64,000 bases of DNA from Azospirillum brasilense (GCF_005222205.1 NZ_CP032345.1:1305001-1369000), one strand, 5' to 3'; positions 40,747 to 50,445 are shown, numbered from the stretch's first letter. Notes: generated by a model from the letters alone, not told the origin. Translations and numbers: made by a program.

Positions 40747-41189
40747 TGCCGGCCTGCTTCGATCCCTCCTCCACCCCGGCCCCCGGTTCGCTGCCGACCC
40801 TGCTGGTCGTCGCGGTCGCTCTGGTGGACGCCGACGGTCGCGTCCTGCTGGCCCAGCGCCCACCCGGCAAGTCGCTGGCCGGGCTGTGGGAGTTCCCCGG
40901 CGGCAAGGTCGACGCGGGCGAGACGCCGGAGGCCGCCCTGGTCCGCGAATTGAAGGAGGAGTTGGGCATCGACACGGCGGCGAGCTGCCTCGCCCCCTTC
41001 ACCTTCGCCTCGCACAGCTACGAAAAGTTCCACCTTTTGATGCCGCTGTTCGTCTGCCGCGTCTGGGAGGGCGATGTGATGGCGCGGGAGGGGCAGAAGC
41101 TCGCCTGGGTCTACCCGAACCGCATGGGCGACTACCCCATGCCCCCCGCCGACGTGCCGCTGGTGGCGATGCTGCGCGACCTGTTGTAG
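40746..41189 (+). CDS. mutT: 8-oxo-dGTP diphosphatase, MutT
   Basis: A 147-residue Nudix enzyme with a canonical Nudix box starting GGKVDAGETPEAALVREL and ending KEELGI, and the usual VLLAQRPPGKSLAGLWEFPG lead-in. It removes oxidised dGTP from the nucleotide pool to prevent A:T to C:G transversions. The start overlaps the GNAT stop. A 208-bp gap with no visible gene follows before recQ. Confidence 0.92.
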   Translation: MPACFDPSSTPAPGSLPTLLVVAVALVDADGRVLLAQRPPGKSLAGLWEFPGGKVDAGETPEAALVRELKEELGIDTAASCLAPFTFASHSYEKFHLLMPLFVCRVWEGDVMAREGQKLAWVYPNRMGDYPMPPADVPLVAMLRDLL

Positions 41190-41397
41190 CCGGCCGAAGA
41201 GCGCCACAGTTTTTCCCGCATCGCGCGATGCGCCACCCTTGTCCCCGCAGCTCTTCCGGATTGCGTCTTCACGAATCGGGCGATCTGTGCCACATCATAG
41301 CCGTTGCGTTCGGGATCGCATCCCGGCCACCAGATTCTGACCCGAACACCAGATTCCAAATCGTCCAGAGACGGACCCGCATCTGAACCGCATCGGC

Positions 41398-43338
41398 GTG
41401 GACTCGCTCTTCAATTTCAAGGCCCCTCCGGCGGAACCGGCCCAGGACCCTGACGGCAACCCCGCCCTGGAGGTGCTTCGGTCGGTCTTCGGCTATTCCG
41501 CCTTCCGCGGGCAGCAGGCCGACATCATCGCCCACGTCATCCGTGGCGGCGACGCTCTCGTCCTCATGCCCACGGGCGGCGGCAAGTCGCTGTGCTATCA
41601 GGTGCCGGCGCTGGTGCGCGACGGCGTGACGGTGGTGGTCTCGCCACTGATCGCGCTGATGCGGGACCAGGTGACGGCGCTGCGCGAGCTTGGCGTGCGT
41701 GCGGCCTTCCTCAACTCCTCCCTCGACGCCGCCGAGGCGCGCGAGGTGGAGCGGGCCATGGTCCGCGGCGAGATCGACCTCGTCTATGTGGCGCCGGAAC
41801 GTCTGGTCACCCCGCGCTTCCTCGATCTGCTGGACCGCACCAAACTCGCCCTCTTCGCGCTGGACGAGGCGCATTGCGTCAGCCAGTGGGGCCATGATTT
41901 CCGGCCCGAGTATCTCCAGCTCTCCATCCTGCACGAGCGGCACCCGACCGTGCCGCGCGTCGCGCTGACCGCCACGGCGGACGCGCAGACCCGCGCGGAG
42001 ATCAAGGACAAGCTGGGGCTGACCGAGGCCCGCGTCTTCCTGTCCAGCTTCGACCGGCCCAACATCACCTACCGCGTCGTCCCGAAGAAGAGCGAGCGCC
42101 AGCAGATGCTGGCCTTCCTGCGGGAGAACCACCCCGAGGACGCCGGCATCATCTATTGCATGTCGCGGGCGAAGGTGGAGGACACCGCCAACTGGCTGAA
42201 CCAGCAGGGGCGGGAGGCGCTGCCCTACCACGCCGGCCTGCCGCCGGAGGTGCGCGAGGCGAACCAGGACCTGTTCATCAAGGGCGAGGGCATCGTCATG
42301 GTGGCGACGGTGGCCTTCGGCATGGGCATCGACAAGCCGAACGTGCGCTTCGTCTGCCACCTCGACCCGCCCAAGAGCCTGGAAGCCTACTACCAGGAGA
42401 CCGGCCGCGCCGGGCGCGACGGCCTGCCCGCCGACGCCTGGATGAGCTACGGCATGGCCGACGTGGTCGGCCTGCGCCAGATGCTGGAGCAGTCGGAGGC
42501 CGGCGATTCCCACCGCCGCGTCGAGCGCTCCAAGCTGGAGGCGCTGCTCGGCTTCTGCGAGACCTCCGCCTGCCGCCGCAAGGTGCTGCTGAACTATTTC
42601 GGCGAGACGCTGGAGGCGCCCTGCGGCAATTGCGACACCTGCCTGGAGCCGGTGGAGACCTGGGACGGCACCGTCGCCGCGCAGAAGGCCCTGTCGGCGG
42701 TCTACCGCACCGGCCAGCGCTACGGCGCCGGGCATCTGATCGACGTGCTGCTCGGCAACGCCACGGAGAAGGTGGCGCAGCAGGCCCACGACGCGCTGAA
42801 GACCTTCGGCTGCGGCAAGGAGCTGTCGAAGGCGGAATGGCAGTCGGTCTACCGCCAGCTCGTCGCCGCCGGCTACCTGACGGTCGATCTGGAGGGCTAT
42901 GGCGGCTTCCGCCTGACCGACGCGGGCATCCCGGTCATCAAGGGCCAGCAGACGGTGAAGCTGCGCAAGGACCCGGTCGTCGAGAAGCGCCGCGGCGTCC
43001 ACGACGCGCTGCGCCGCCACGTCTCCCGCGGCGGCTCCGCCTCCTCCAGCGGCTTGGCCGGCGGCCTGTCCGGCGAGGGCGTGTCGCGGGCGGGTGCGCG
43101 CGGCGCCCTGTCGCCGGCCGACGACGCGCTGTGGCATGCGCTGAAGGACTGCCGTACGGAACTCGCCCGCGCGCAGGGGGTGCCGCCCTACGTGATCTTC
43201 CACGACAGCACGCTGCTAGAGATGGTCGCGACGCGGCCAATGGACCGCGCCGCCTTCGCCCGCCTGCCCGGCGTCGGCGCCCGCAAGCTGGAGCGTTATG
43301 CCGACCCCTTTTTGGACGTCATCCGCCAGAAAGGATAA
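41398..43338 (+). CDS. recQ: ATP-dependent DNA helicase RecQ
   Basis: A protein of about 646 residues. Domain order: helicase core with [17 protein letters not shown] (Walker A), [18 protein letters not shown] (DEAH box and aromatic-rich loop) and [10 protein letters not shown]; a zinc-binding RecQ-Ct region ([24 protein letters not shown]); winged helix; and an HRDC domain at about 575-640 ([20 protein letters not shown]). A flexible Ser/Gly-rich stretch near 540-560 precedes HRDC. It acts in recombination and fork repair. The start is GTG 41398, with a weak ribosome site, so it is uncertain by a few codons. Confidence 0.96.
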   Translation: MDSLFNFKAPPAEPAQDPDGNPALEVLRSVFGYSAFRGQQADIIAHVIRGGDALVLMPTGGGKSLCYQVPALVRDGVTVVVSPLIALMRDQVTALRELGVRAAFLNSSLDAAEAREVERAMVRGEIDLVYVAPERLVTPRFLDLLDRTKLALFALDEAHCVSQWGHDFRPEYLQLSILHERHPTVPRVALTATADAQTRAEIKDKLGLTEARVFLSSFDRPNITYRVVPKKSERQQMLAFLRENHPEDAGIIYCMSRAKVEDTANWLNQQGREALPYHAGLPPEVREANQDLFIKGEGIVMVATVAFGMGIDKPNVRFVCHLDPPKSLEAYYQETGRAGRDGLPADAWMSYGMADVVGLRQMLEQSEAGDSHRRVERSKLEALLGFCETSACRRKVLLNYFGETLEAPCGNCDTCLEPVETWDGTVAAQKALSAVYRTGQRYGAGHLIDVLLGNATEKVAQQAHDALKTFGCGKELSKAEWQSVYRQLVAAGYLTVDLEGYGGFRLTDAGIPVIKGQQTVKLRKDPVVEKRRGVHDALRRHVSRGGSASSSGLAGGLSGEGVSRAGARGALSPADDALWHALKDCRTELARAQGVPPYVIFHDSTLLEMVATRPMDRAAFARLPGVGARKLERYADPFLDVIRQKG

Positions 43339-43363
43339 TTTTATCCATCTCCCAAAAAAGCGC

Positions 43364-43391
43364 TTGCGCCGGTCCGCCCCCCCGGTTAATT
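43364..43391 (+). promoter_or_regulatory. Probable promoter of tRNA-Thr
   Basis: TTGCGC (43364-43369) and TTAATT (43386-43391) are 16 bp apart and 29 bp upstream of the tRNA 5' end, a spacing usual for stable RNA genes. Read by eye. Confidence 0.4.
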
Positions 43392-43419
43392 TCCGCGCCC
43401 ACGACGCACCGACGTCGAC

Positions 43420-43494
<75 letters not shown>

Positions 43495-43498
43495 CTCT

Positions 43499-43533
43499 AA
43501 GGCCCTGGAAGGTAACGCCTTCCGGGGCCTTTC
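43499..43533 (+). terminator. Hairpin after tRNA-Thr
   Basis: AAGGCCCTGGAAGG pairs with CCTTCCGGGGCCTT over 14 bp (one G-U pair) around TAACG, starting five bases after the tRNA CCA. The T-tract is short, but position and stem strength support termination. Confidence 0.7.
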
Positions 43534-43576
43534 CATATGTGGCATGACTCATCGCGCCCTTTTCCCAGCAAGGCCG

Positions 43577-45139
43577 ATGTCCCAACCGTCCACCCTCACC
43601 GACCTTGCCGCCGCCTTGCGCCGGCCCGTGACGAGCGGGCACGACCTGAAGGCCATCGAGACGCTCTGCGAGACCTTTCTCGACCGGCCCAAGGCCGAGC
43701 GGGCGCGGGCGGCGCGCGAATTGCCCCGGCTGGCGCCGGAGGCCGACACGGTCCTGCTGCTGTCAGCCATGGCCGCCGTCTCCGGCGACCTGCGCTATTA
43801 CGACGAACTGCTCGACGCGGTGGAGGGCAACATCGCTCAATCCGGGCTGGAGGGGCTGCTGCACATCCACGCCGGCATCGGGCGCCAGCTCTTCCTGATG
43901 CGCATGAACCCGGCGAGCCGCCCCGGCTTCGTCGAGGAACGGCAGTTCCCCTTCTACCGCCGCATCCTCGACGAGATCCGCCGCCGTCAGGCCATCGTCC
44001 CACCCGCCCGCCGGGCCGGGGGAGCGGACAGCGGGCGGGTCGTGCTGGTGACCAACCAGTTCCTGTCGCTGCGCCACCAGCCGTCGCGCGACCTGCTGTC
44101 CTACGCCGCCCTGCTGGAGGACCGCTGCGGGCGGGAGGTGGAGATCCTCAACACCAACATCATGCCGACGGAGGTGCACAGCCTGTTCGTGCCCTCCTTC
44201 GCGGCGTCGGTGGAGCCCGCCCTCTCCGGGGATCAGCGGATCGAAGCGGACGGGCGTACCTACCGGATGCTGTCCTCGGTCGAGCCCTGCGTCAGCCCCG
44301 GCAAGATCGCCGGGTTCCTGGACGCGATCGCGGCGCTTGATCCCGACGCCGTGCTGTCGCTCGGCGGATCGTGCGTCGTCGCCGACCTGATGGCCGGGGC
44401 GCGCCCCACCCTGTGCATCCCCACCACCACCGGGACCACCTTGTCGCTGGCCGACATCGTGCTGGATTTCGGTGGCGGCGCGGCGCCCGACCACGGGCCG
44501 CTGGCCCGCTCCTGGCGGCCCTTCCGCTTCCTGCATTCACTGGCCGGGGCCACCCCGACGAAACAAGGATCGCGCGCCGCCTTCGGGCTGGAGGAGGAGG
44601 CCCTCGTCTGCGCCGTCGTCGGCAACCGGCTGGACGATGAGGCGGACGGCGCCTTCCTCGCCATGCTGGAGGCGCTGTTCGACCGCGTGCCGCGCGCCGT
44701 CGCCGTCTTCGCCGGGCACGCCGAGGCCCTGCCCCGGCGGCTGGCCGCGTCACGCCATGCAGCACGGCTGCGCGGCCTGGGCTATGTGTCGGACATCGGC
44801 GCCCTGCTGGCGGTCTGCGACGCCTATGTGAATCCCCGGCGTACCGGCGGGGGCGCCAGCGCCGCCGAGGCCCTGGCCGCCGGGGCGGTGCCGCTGTCGC
44901 TCCCCGGGGGCGACGTCGCCAGCGTCGTCGGTCCGCGCTTCGTCCACCCCGACTACGGCGCCTTCGTCGAGCGGCTGGCCGCTCTGGCCGCCGACCCCGC
45001 CGCCTTGGCCGCCGCCGCCGCGGAGGCCCGCGTCCAAGGGTCGCGGCGCGCCGGGCCGGCGGAGGCCGCCGCCGACCTGTCGCGGTATCTCGACGAGGCG
45101 GCGGCGCTGTTCCGCAGCCGGCGTCCGTCGGAAGAGTGA
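43577..45139 (+). CDS. Glycosyltransferase, GT4-like
   Basis: A 520-residue protein. The C-terminal half resembles GT-B group-1 glycosyltransferases: VCAVVGNRLDDEADG at the start of the nucleotide-binding lobe, LRGLGYVSDIGALLAVCDAY, and the donor-binding block PRRTGGGASAAEALAAGAVP. The N-terminal half is less typical and contains LLHIHAGIGRQLFLMR and a SLGGSCVVADLMA acceptor-domain region. It is probably involved in surface polysaccharide or glycolipid formation. The ATG at 43577 follows AAGG. It lies directly after the tRNA without other sugar genes. Confidence 0.8.
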   Translation: MSQPSTLTDLAAALRRPVTSGHDLKAIETLCETFLDRPKAERARAARELPRLAPEADTVLLLSAMAAVSGDLRYYDELLDAVEGNIAQSGLEGLLHIHAGIGRQLFLMRMNPASRPGFVEERQFPFYRRILDEIRRRQAIVPPARRAGGADSGRVVLVTNQFLSLRHQPSRDLLSYAALLEDRCGREVEILNTNIMPTEVHSLFVPSFAASVEPALSGDQRIEADGRTYRMLSSVEPCVSPGKIAGFLDAIAALDPDAVLSLGGSCVVADLMAGARPTLCIPTTTGTTLSLADIVLDFGGGAAPDHGPLARSWRPFRFLHSLAGATPTKQGSRAAFGLEEEALVCAVVGNRLDDEADGAFLAMLEALFDRVPRAVAVFAGHAEALPRRLAASRHAARLRGLGYVSDIGALLAVCDAYVNPRRTGGGASAAEALAAGAVPLSLPGGDVASVVGPRFVHPDYGAFVERLAALAADPAALAAAAAEARVQGSRRAGPAEAAADLSRYLDEAAALFRSRRPSEE

Positions 45140-45294
45140 TCCGGGCCGCCGCCGTCAACCGCTTTATCGCACAGGCGGAGCAAACTCCCGGCTTGCTTTG
45201 GCGCCGGTGCCTTTCCAATATTCCGCGCTCCCCGACCGGGCGTCCGCTGGGACGCCACGGCGGGTGTCTTATTTTCTGCAACGAGGACCTTTTC

Positions 45295-45723
45295 ATGCGC
45301 GCCTTCGACGGCCAGCATTCCGACAACGTCGCCATCAAGCGCACGCGGGAGCAGAAGCAGCTTCAGCTCCAGCAGTTGAAGGAGCAGCTCGCCACCCTGA
45401 AGTCCCACGCGGCCCCGGCGATCCGTGAAGCGCTGGTGAAGCGCATCGCCGAGCTGGAGGTGGAGATGCGCCAGCCGCCGAAGCCGCCGCGCGAAGGTCG
45501 CGGCGACGGTCCCCGTGGCGAGGGGCGCGGCCCCCGTGGCGATGGTCCTCGCGGTGACGGCCCCCGCGGTGACGGCCCCCGTGGCGACGGTCCCCGCGGC
45601 GACCGCCCGCGCCGCGAGGGTTTCTCCCGCAGCGAGAGCTTCCGGTCGGATGGCCCGCGCGGCGACGGGCCGCGCGGTGAAGGCCCCCTTTCGCCCTTCG
45701 CCTCCCCGCGCCGCCGCGGCTGA
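45295..45723 (+). CDS. Small coiled-coil protein with GDGPR tandem repeats
   Basis: A 142-residue protein of two parts. Residues 15-60 are a charged helical or coiled-coil region (EQKQLQLQQLKEQLATLKSH, KRIAELEVEMRQ). The remainder is low complexity with GDGPR repeated about six times, plus RSESFRSDGPRG. The matching DNA consists of near-identical 15-bp units about 45530-45605. The ATG at 45295 follows GAGGA. Arg/Gly/Asp repeats suggest RNA or acidic-partner binding. The charge pattern is unlike classic RGG. I do not recognise a family; function is unknown. Confidence 0.65.
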   Translation: MRAFDGQHSDNVAIKRTREQKQLQLQQLKEQLATLKSHAAPAIREALVKRIAELEVEMRQPPKPPREGRGDGPRGEGRGPRGDGPRGDGPRGDGPRGDGPRGDRPRREGFSRSESFRSDGPRGDGPRGEGPLSPFASPRRRG

Positions 45724-45785
45724 ACCGCGGAACCCGCCTTGACGCCTCCAGCCCCCAAAGCGCCCAGCCCAATGAGCCGCCAGCC

Positions 45786-46700
45786 GTGAGCGACAACGCC
45801 TCCCCCGCCCGCCGCCGCCTGTTCGATCAGGCGTGGCTTCTGATGATGTTGCCGCCGCTGTTCTGGGCCAGCAACGCCGTCCTGGGCCGCGCGGTGTCGG
45901 GCGAGGTGCCGCCGGTCGGGCTGGCCTTCTGGCGCTGGACGCTGGGGATGCTGCTGGTGCTGCCCTTCGCATGGCGGCACCTGCGGCACGACGCGCGGGC
46001 GCTGGCCGCCCAATGGCCGGTCGTGCTGCTGCTGTCGGCGCTGGGCATCGCCGTCTTCAACACCTTCCTCTATGTGGGTCTGCACACCACCACGGCGCTG
46101 AACGCGGTGATGATGCAGTCCTCCATGCCGGTGCTGATCGTGCTGATGAGCCTAGCCCTGTTCGGCGACCGCGTGACCCCGCGGCAAGGGGTGGGCATCG
46201 CCGTGTCGCTGGCCGGCGCCCTGACGCTGATCGCGCGGGGCGACCCGGCGGTGCTGATCGGGCTGCAGCTCAACGCCGGCGATTTGTGGGTGCTGGCGGC
46301 GGTGCTCGGCTACGCCGCCTACACCGCCCTGCTGCGCCGCCGCCCGGCGGTGCATGGGCTCAGCTTCATCGCCGTCACCTTCGCGGGCGGGGCGGCGATG
46401 CTGCTGCCCTTCTACCTGTGGGAAAGCATCGGCGGAAACCCCATGCCGATCACCCCGACGGCGTTGGGGGCGGTCGCCTACGTGGCGCTGTTCCCGTCGA
46501 TCGCCGCCTATCTCTGCTTCAACCGCGCCGTGGCCCTGGTCGGCGCCAACACCGCGGGGATGTGCATCCATCTGATGCCGGTGTTCGGGAGCATCCTCGC
46601 CATCCTGTTCCTCGGCGAGCAGCCCCACCTCTACCACGCCGCCGGCATCGGGCTGATCGCGGCGGGCATCCTGCTGGCGACCCGCCGCGCCAAGACCTGA
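45786..46700 (+). CDS. EamA/DMT-family transporter
   Basis: A 304-residue protein with about ten membrane helices in two EamA halves. The first has LLMMLPPLFWASNAVLGRAV and AVMMQSSMPVLIVLMSLALFG, the second DLWVLAAVLGYAAYTALLRR and MCIHLMPVFGSILAILFLGE. The family exports amino acids, purines and other metabolites. The start is GTG 45786. Substrate unknown. It is convergent with the TRAP operon, with 4 bp between ends. Confidence 0.9.
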   Translation: MSDNASPARRRLFDQAWLLMMLPPLFWASNAVLGRAVSGEVPPVGLAFWRWTLGMLLVLPFAWRHLRHDARALAAQWPVVLLLSALGIAVFNTFLYVGLHTTTALNAVMMQSSMPVLIVLMSLALFGDRVTPRQGVGIAVSLAGALTLIARGDPAVLIGLQLNAGDLWVLAAVLGYAAYTALLRRRPAVHGLSFIAVTFAGGAAMLLPFYLWESIGGNPMPITPTALGAVAYVALFPSIAAYLCFNRAVALVGANTAGMCIHLMPVFGSILAILFLGEQPHLYHAAGIGLIAAGILLATRRAKT

Positions 46701-46704
46701 AGGG

Positions 46705-47988
46705 TTACAGGTAGCCGAGCTTCCGGGGCAGCCAGAGCGCCAGCTCCGGAACGAAGGTCACCAGCACCAGCGCGCCGAGCATCGCCGCGACCATCCACAG
46801 CACCCAGCGCACCGTCGATTCCATGCTGATGCCGGCCACCCGCGTGGTCACCATCAGGTTCACCGCCATGGGCGGGGTGAACTGGCCGATGGCGAGGTTC
46901 ATGGTCAGCATCACGCCGAACCACACCGGGTCCCAGTGGAAGGCGGTCATGATCGGGGTCAGCAGCGGCAGCAGGATCAGGAAGATCGACACCGCGTCCA
47001 GCACCATCCCCAGCGCCAGCAGCGCCACGTTCAGCAGCAGCAGGACGAGAACCTCGCTGCCCACCCCGTCGATCGCCAGGGCGGCGACCCGGTCGAAGGC
47101 GCCCATCGTGCTGCCCGCCCAGGCGAAGACGCTGGACAGCGCGATGATGAGCAGAACCACGGCGGACATCTCCGCCGCTTCGGCCAGCACCTCGTACAGC
47201 TCGCGCCAGGTCAGGCTGCGGTAGACGAAGACGCCGACGGCCAGACCGTAGAAGACGGCGACCACCGCCGCCTCGGTCGGGGTGAAGGCGCCGGTGCGCA
47301 GCCCGCCCAGGATGATGACCGGGGCCAGCAATCCCCAGATCGCCTGCCGCAGGCTGCGCCAGAAGGGCGGGCGCGGCCCGGCGTCCTTCAGGCCGAAGCC
47401 GTGCTTGCGCGACAGCCAGATCGTCGGCGCCAGCAGCGACAGGCCGGCCAGGATGCCGGGGATCAGCCCCGCCGCGAACAGCGCCGGCACCGACGCCTGG
47501 GGCACCAGGACGCTGTAGATGATGAAGGCGACCGAAGGCGGAATCAGGATGGCCGTCGCCGCCGCCGCCGCGATCACGCTGGCCGAGAAGGCCTTGGGAT
47601 AGCCGGCCTTGTGCATGGACGGGATCATCACCGTGGCAACCGCGGCCGCGTCGGCGGGGCCGGAGCCGGAGATGCCGCCCATCACCATGCAGACCAGGAT
47701 CGCCACCACGGCCAGCCCGCCGTTCTTCGCCCCGACGATGGAGGAGGCGAAGGTGACGAGCTGCTTGGCGACGCCCGCCCGCTCGAAGATCAGGCCGGCC
47801 AGGATGAAGACCGGGATGGCCAGCAGCGGGTATTTGGCGATGCCGGCATAGACGTTGGTCGGAACCGATAGGATGCCGAGCTGCGCGTCGAGGATCGCCA
47901 GCGATCCCGCCAGCCCCAGGGCCACCGCCAGCGGCGCGCCGATCACCAGAAGCAGCAGGAAGCCGCCGAACAGAATCGTCAGCGCCAT
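46705..47988 (-). CDS. dctM: TRAP transporter large permease (DctM family)
   Basis: A 427-residue permease with about twelve helices and conserved blocks FILAGLIFERAGVAKQLV, GGISGSGPADAAAVATVMIP and AILIPPSVAFIIYSVLVPQA. It forms the ion-coupled channel of a TRAP carboxylate importer. Its ATG overlaps the dctQ stop as TGATG, so the two are translationally coupled. Substrate specificity comes from the binding protein encoded upstream. Confidence 0.95.
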   Translation of the reverse strand: MALTILFGGFLLLLVIGAPLAVALGLAGSLAILDAQLGILSVPTNVYAGIAKYPLLAIPVFILAGLIFERAGVAKQLVTFASSIVGAKNGGLAVVAILVCMVMGGISGSGPADAAAVATVMIPSMHKAGYPKAFSASVIAAAAATAILIPPSVAFIIYSVLVPQASVPALFAAGLIPGILAGLSLLAPTIWLSRKHGFGLKDAGPRPPFWRSLRQAIWGLLAPVIILGGLRTGAFTPTEAAVVAVFYGLAVGVFVYRSLTWRELYEVLAEAAEMSAVVLLIIALSSVFAWAGSTMGAFDRVAALAIDGVGSEVLVLLLLNVALLALGMVLDAVSIFLILLPLLTPIMTAFHWDPVWFGVMLTMNLAIGQFTPPMAVNLMVTTRVAGISMESTVRWVLWMVAAMLGALVLVTFVPELALWLPRKLGYL

Positions 47989-48497
47989 CAGGCGGTCCCC
48001 TTCGCCGTGCGGATCAGGCGCCCGATGACGCGCAGGGCGACCACCGCCGACAGCAGCGGAAGCCAGACCGTGTAGAGCCATTGCGGGTTGCCCAGGCCGG
48101 GCGAGGTTTCCTCGAACCGCCACTGGTCGTAGGTCAGGCGCCCGCCGTACCAGACGAGCAGGCCGAACATGGCGAGCGCCGCCGTCCAGGCCACCAGTTC
48201 CGTCACCCGGCGCACGGGCGGCGGCAGCTTGTCGGCGAGGAAGGTGATGCGGATGTGCCGGTCGGCGGCGGCGGCGACGGCGGACCCGAACAGCGTCATG
48301 ACCACCAGCAGGAAGATCGAATATTCCTCGGTGAAGGCCAGGGACACGTCGGTCAGGTAGCGCGTCACGACGTTGGCGAAGGTGACGAGGCAGAGGGCGG
48401 CCATGGACAGGGCGGCCAGCGAACGCTCCAGCGTCACCGGCACCCGCGTCTTGGGCTGCTCCGTCGCCATGCCGGCTTCCAGCAGATCATTGTTCAT
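47988..48497 (-). CDS. dctQ: TRAP transporter small permease (DctQ family)
   Basis: A 169-residue (or 160 from ATG 48470) protein with four helices. The family pattern is LVTFANVVTRYLTDVSLAFTEE, followed by a second half VWLPLLSAVVALRVIGRLI. It anchors the large permease. GGAAG stands near the 48470 ATG, while 48497 has a weaker site; both are possible. It is separated from dctP by a 117-bp gap holding a REP-like repeat. Confidence 0.92.
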   Translation of the reverse strand: MNNDLLEAGMATEQPKTRVPVTLERSLAALSMAALCLVTFANVVTRYLTDVSLAFTEEYSIFLLVVMTLFGSAVAAAADRHIRITFLADKLPPPVRRVTELVAWTAALAMFGLLVWYGGRLTYDQWRFEETSPGLGNPQWLYTVWLPLLSAVVALRVIGRLIRTAKGTA

Positions 48498-48520
48498 TGG
48501 GAAATCTCGAATTGGGAACC

Positions 48521-48594
48521 GGTTGCCCCCACCCTCCCGCTTCGCGGGTCCCTCCCTCCCCTGCGACAGCGGGGGAGGGTCAGGGTGGGGGCAA
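48521..48594. repeat. REP-like dispersed repeat, copy B, between dctP and dctQ
   Basis: GGTTGCCCCCACCCTCCCGC faces GGTCAGGGTGGGGGCAAT in inverted orientation, with inner CCCTCCC / GGGGGAGGG pairing. It lies inside the TRAP operon between the binding-protein stop and the small permease start, where a stable hairpin could protect the dctP message and lower permease expression. Confidence 0.8.
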
Positions 48595-48614
48595 TGGCAC
48601 GGCGAGCGGCAGGC

Positions 48615-49652
48615 TTACTTCCGGTCGGCGACCGAGGTCTCGGCGGCCTTCACGAGGTCGGGGCCGATGGTCTTGGCCCACTTGTCGTAGACGGCGCGCG
48701 TGGCGGTCTGGAACGCCTTCTGCTGCTCGGGCGTGAGCTGCACGACCTCCACGCCCTGGGCGGCGATGTCCTTGAGCAGGCTGTCGTCCTGGGCGGTGAT
48801 GCCCTTGCGGGCGATGGCGACCTCCTCCGCGGCGGCCTGGACGGCGGCGGCGCGCACCGCCTCCTGGTCCTCCTTGGACCAGCTGTTCCAAACCTCCTTG
48901 TTGACCACGAAGATCAGCGGATCGGCGACGTAGCCCCACAGCGTCAGGTGCTTCTGGCCCAGCGTCGGCAGCTTGCCGGCGACGAAGACGCCGACCGGGT
49001 TCTCCTGACCGTCGACGGCGCCGGTAGACAGGGCGGGCTGCGCGTCGGCCCAGCTCATCTGCGTCGGGTTGGCGCCGAGCGCGGTGAAGGTGTCGAGGTA
49101 GAGCGGCGAGCCGACGACGCGGATCTTCAGGCCCTTCAGGTCCTCCGGCTTGCGGATGGCGTGCTTGGAGTTGGATATCTCGCGGAAGCCGTTCTCGCCC
49201 CAGGCCAGCGGCACCACGTCCTTGGTGGCGAGCAGGTCGAAGAGCTGCTTGCCGACCGGACCCTGGGTCAGCGCGTCCATGGCCTTGTGGTCGGGCATCA
49301 GGAAGGGCAGCGAGAAGAGGTTCAGCTCCTTCACCTGCGGCGACCAGTTGATGGTGGAGCCCACCGCCATGTCGATCACGCCCTGGCGCAGCGCGGTGAA
49401 TTCCTTGGTCTGGTCGCCGTTCACCAGCGCCGAGCCGGGATACATCTTCACATTGATGCGCCCGTTGGTCTTCTCCTTGACCAGCTCGGCCCAGCGGTCG
49501 CCGCCGATGCCCCAGGGGAACGGCTTGCCCAGCACGGTGGACAGCTTGTACTCGGCCTTGTAGTCCGCCGCCGCCGCGCCGCTGGCGACCACGCCCGGCA
49601 GAACCATGGCGGCCAGCGCCAGACCGGCGAACAGCGCCTTCATCGACTTCAT
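48615..49652 (-). CDS. dctP: TRAP transporter substrate-binding protein (DctP family)
   Basis: A 345-residue periplasmic protein. The signal peptide ends near SGAAAADY. The DctP pattern shows GKPFPWGIGGDRWAELV, LRQGVIDMAVGSTINWSP, LKGLKIRVVGSPLYLDTFTA (with the carboxylate-binding Arg of IRV) and LSTGAVDGQENP. It captures a carboxylate-like substrate for DctQM. The precise ligand is unknown. The start at 49652 follows GGAGGAAAC, the strongest site in this operon, consistent with high expression of the binding protein. First gene of the P-Q-M operon. Confidence 0.95.
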   Translation of the reverse strand: MKSMKALFAGLALAAMVLPGVVASGAAAADYKAEYKLSTVLGKPFPWGIGGDRWAELVKEKTNGRINVKMYPGSALVNGDQTKEFTALRQGVIDMAVGSTINWSPQVKELNLFSLPFLMPDHKAMDALTQGPVGKQLFDLLATKDVVPLAWGENGFREISNSKHAIRKPEDLKGLKIRVVGSPLYLDTFTALGANPTQMSWADAQPALSTGAVDGQENPVGVFVAGKLPTLGQKHLTLWGYVADPLIFVVNKEVWNSWSKEDQEAVRAAAVQAAAEEVAIARKGITAQDDSLLKDIAAQGVEVVQLTPEQQKAFQTATRAVYDKWAKTIGPDLVKAAETSVADRK

Positions 49653-49768
49653 TCTTGTTTCCTCCCGCATACCGCAAACGAAAGATCGGACCGGGATCGT
49701 ACAGAGGCACGCACGACTGTTCCACGCGGAATTTGACGGCCCGCCCCCAAGCCTGGGACAATGCGGGC

Positions 49769-50445
49769 ATGCAAATGCGGATGTTCCCAACAATCGGGGT
49801 TTTGGCCTTAGGGCTTCTCGGGGGGGGCTGGCCCTTCCCGCGGGTGCGGCCCTGGCGCAAGCGGCGGCGGCGCCCGCCGTCCCGCTCGGTCCCAACCCCA
49901 GCGAATGCGAGATCCAGGCTGCCCTGTTCGGCGCCGCAGGGCCCGGCTGCCCGCCCATCGTGATGAAGCGCCCGCCGCCCCCGCCCGTCGCGGCGGCGCC
50001 CCCGGCTCCGGCATCGGCTTCCGCACCGGCTCCCGCCCCGGTGGCCGTGCCCGCCCTGCCGGGGCCGCCGCCGGACCCGCCCGTCGCGGCGCTGAAGGCC
50101 GGGCTGCGCGCCGCCTTCCGGATCGGCTTCGACTTCAACTCGGCGCGCATCCGTCCGGAATCGCGGGCGGTGCTCGACCGCATCGGCGCGGTGATGACGG
50201 CGCCGGAGGCGGCGACCGCCCGCTTCCGCATCGTCGGCCACACCGACGCGGTGGGCGGCGACGCGGCCAACCGGGCGCTGTCGCAGCGCCGGGCCGACGC
50301 CGTGGCGGATTATCTGGCGGAACGGCACGGTGTGCGCCGCGACCGGCTGGACACCGCCGGGATGGGCGCGCGGGAACCGCTGCTGCCCAAAAAGCCGAAG
50401 GCGGCGGAGAACCGGCGGGTGGAGATCGTCAATCTGGGAGGGTGA
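49769..50445 (+). pseudogene. OmpA-family envelope protein, frameshifted in its signal peptide
   Basis: ATG 49769 begins MQMRMFPTIGVLALGLLGGG, a signal peptide, but the frame then leaves the protein. In the other frame the rest follows immediately: LALPAGAALAQAAAAP (end of signal peptide), PNPSECEIQ, a Pro/Ala linker and a C-terminal OmpA peptidoglycan-binding domain (FRIVGHTDAVGGDAANRALS, ENRRVEIV). The junction is a G8 run at 49820-49827; one more G joins both parts perfectly. It would link outer membrane to peptidoglycan. It lies beside T6SS genes but is convergent with them. Confidence 0.75.

Noticed and set aside
41269..43203. 644-codon frame opposite recQ
   Set aside because: Antisense shadow of RecQ with skewed composition.
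45530..45605. Possible CRISPR-like array
   Set aside because: The 15-bp units are contiguous, without spacers, and code for GDGPR; they are an in-gene tandem repeat.
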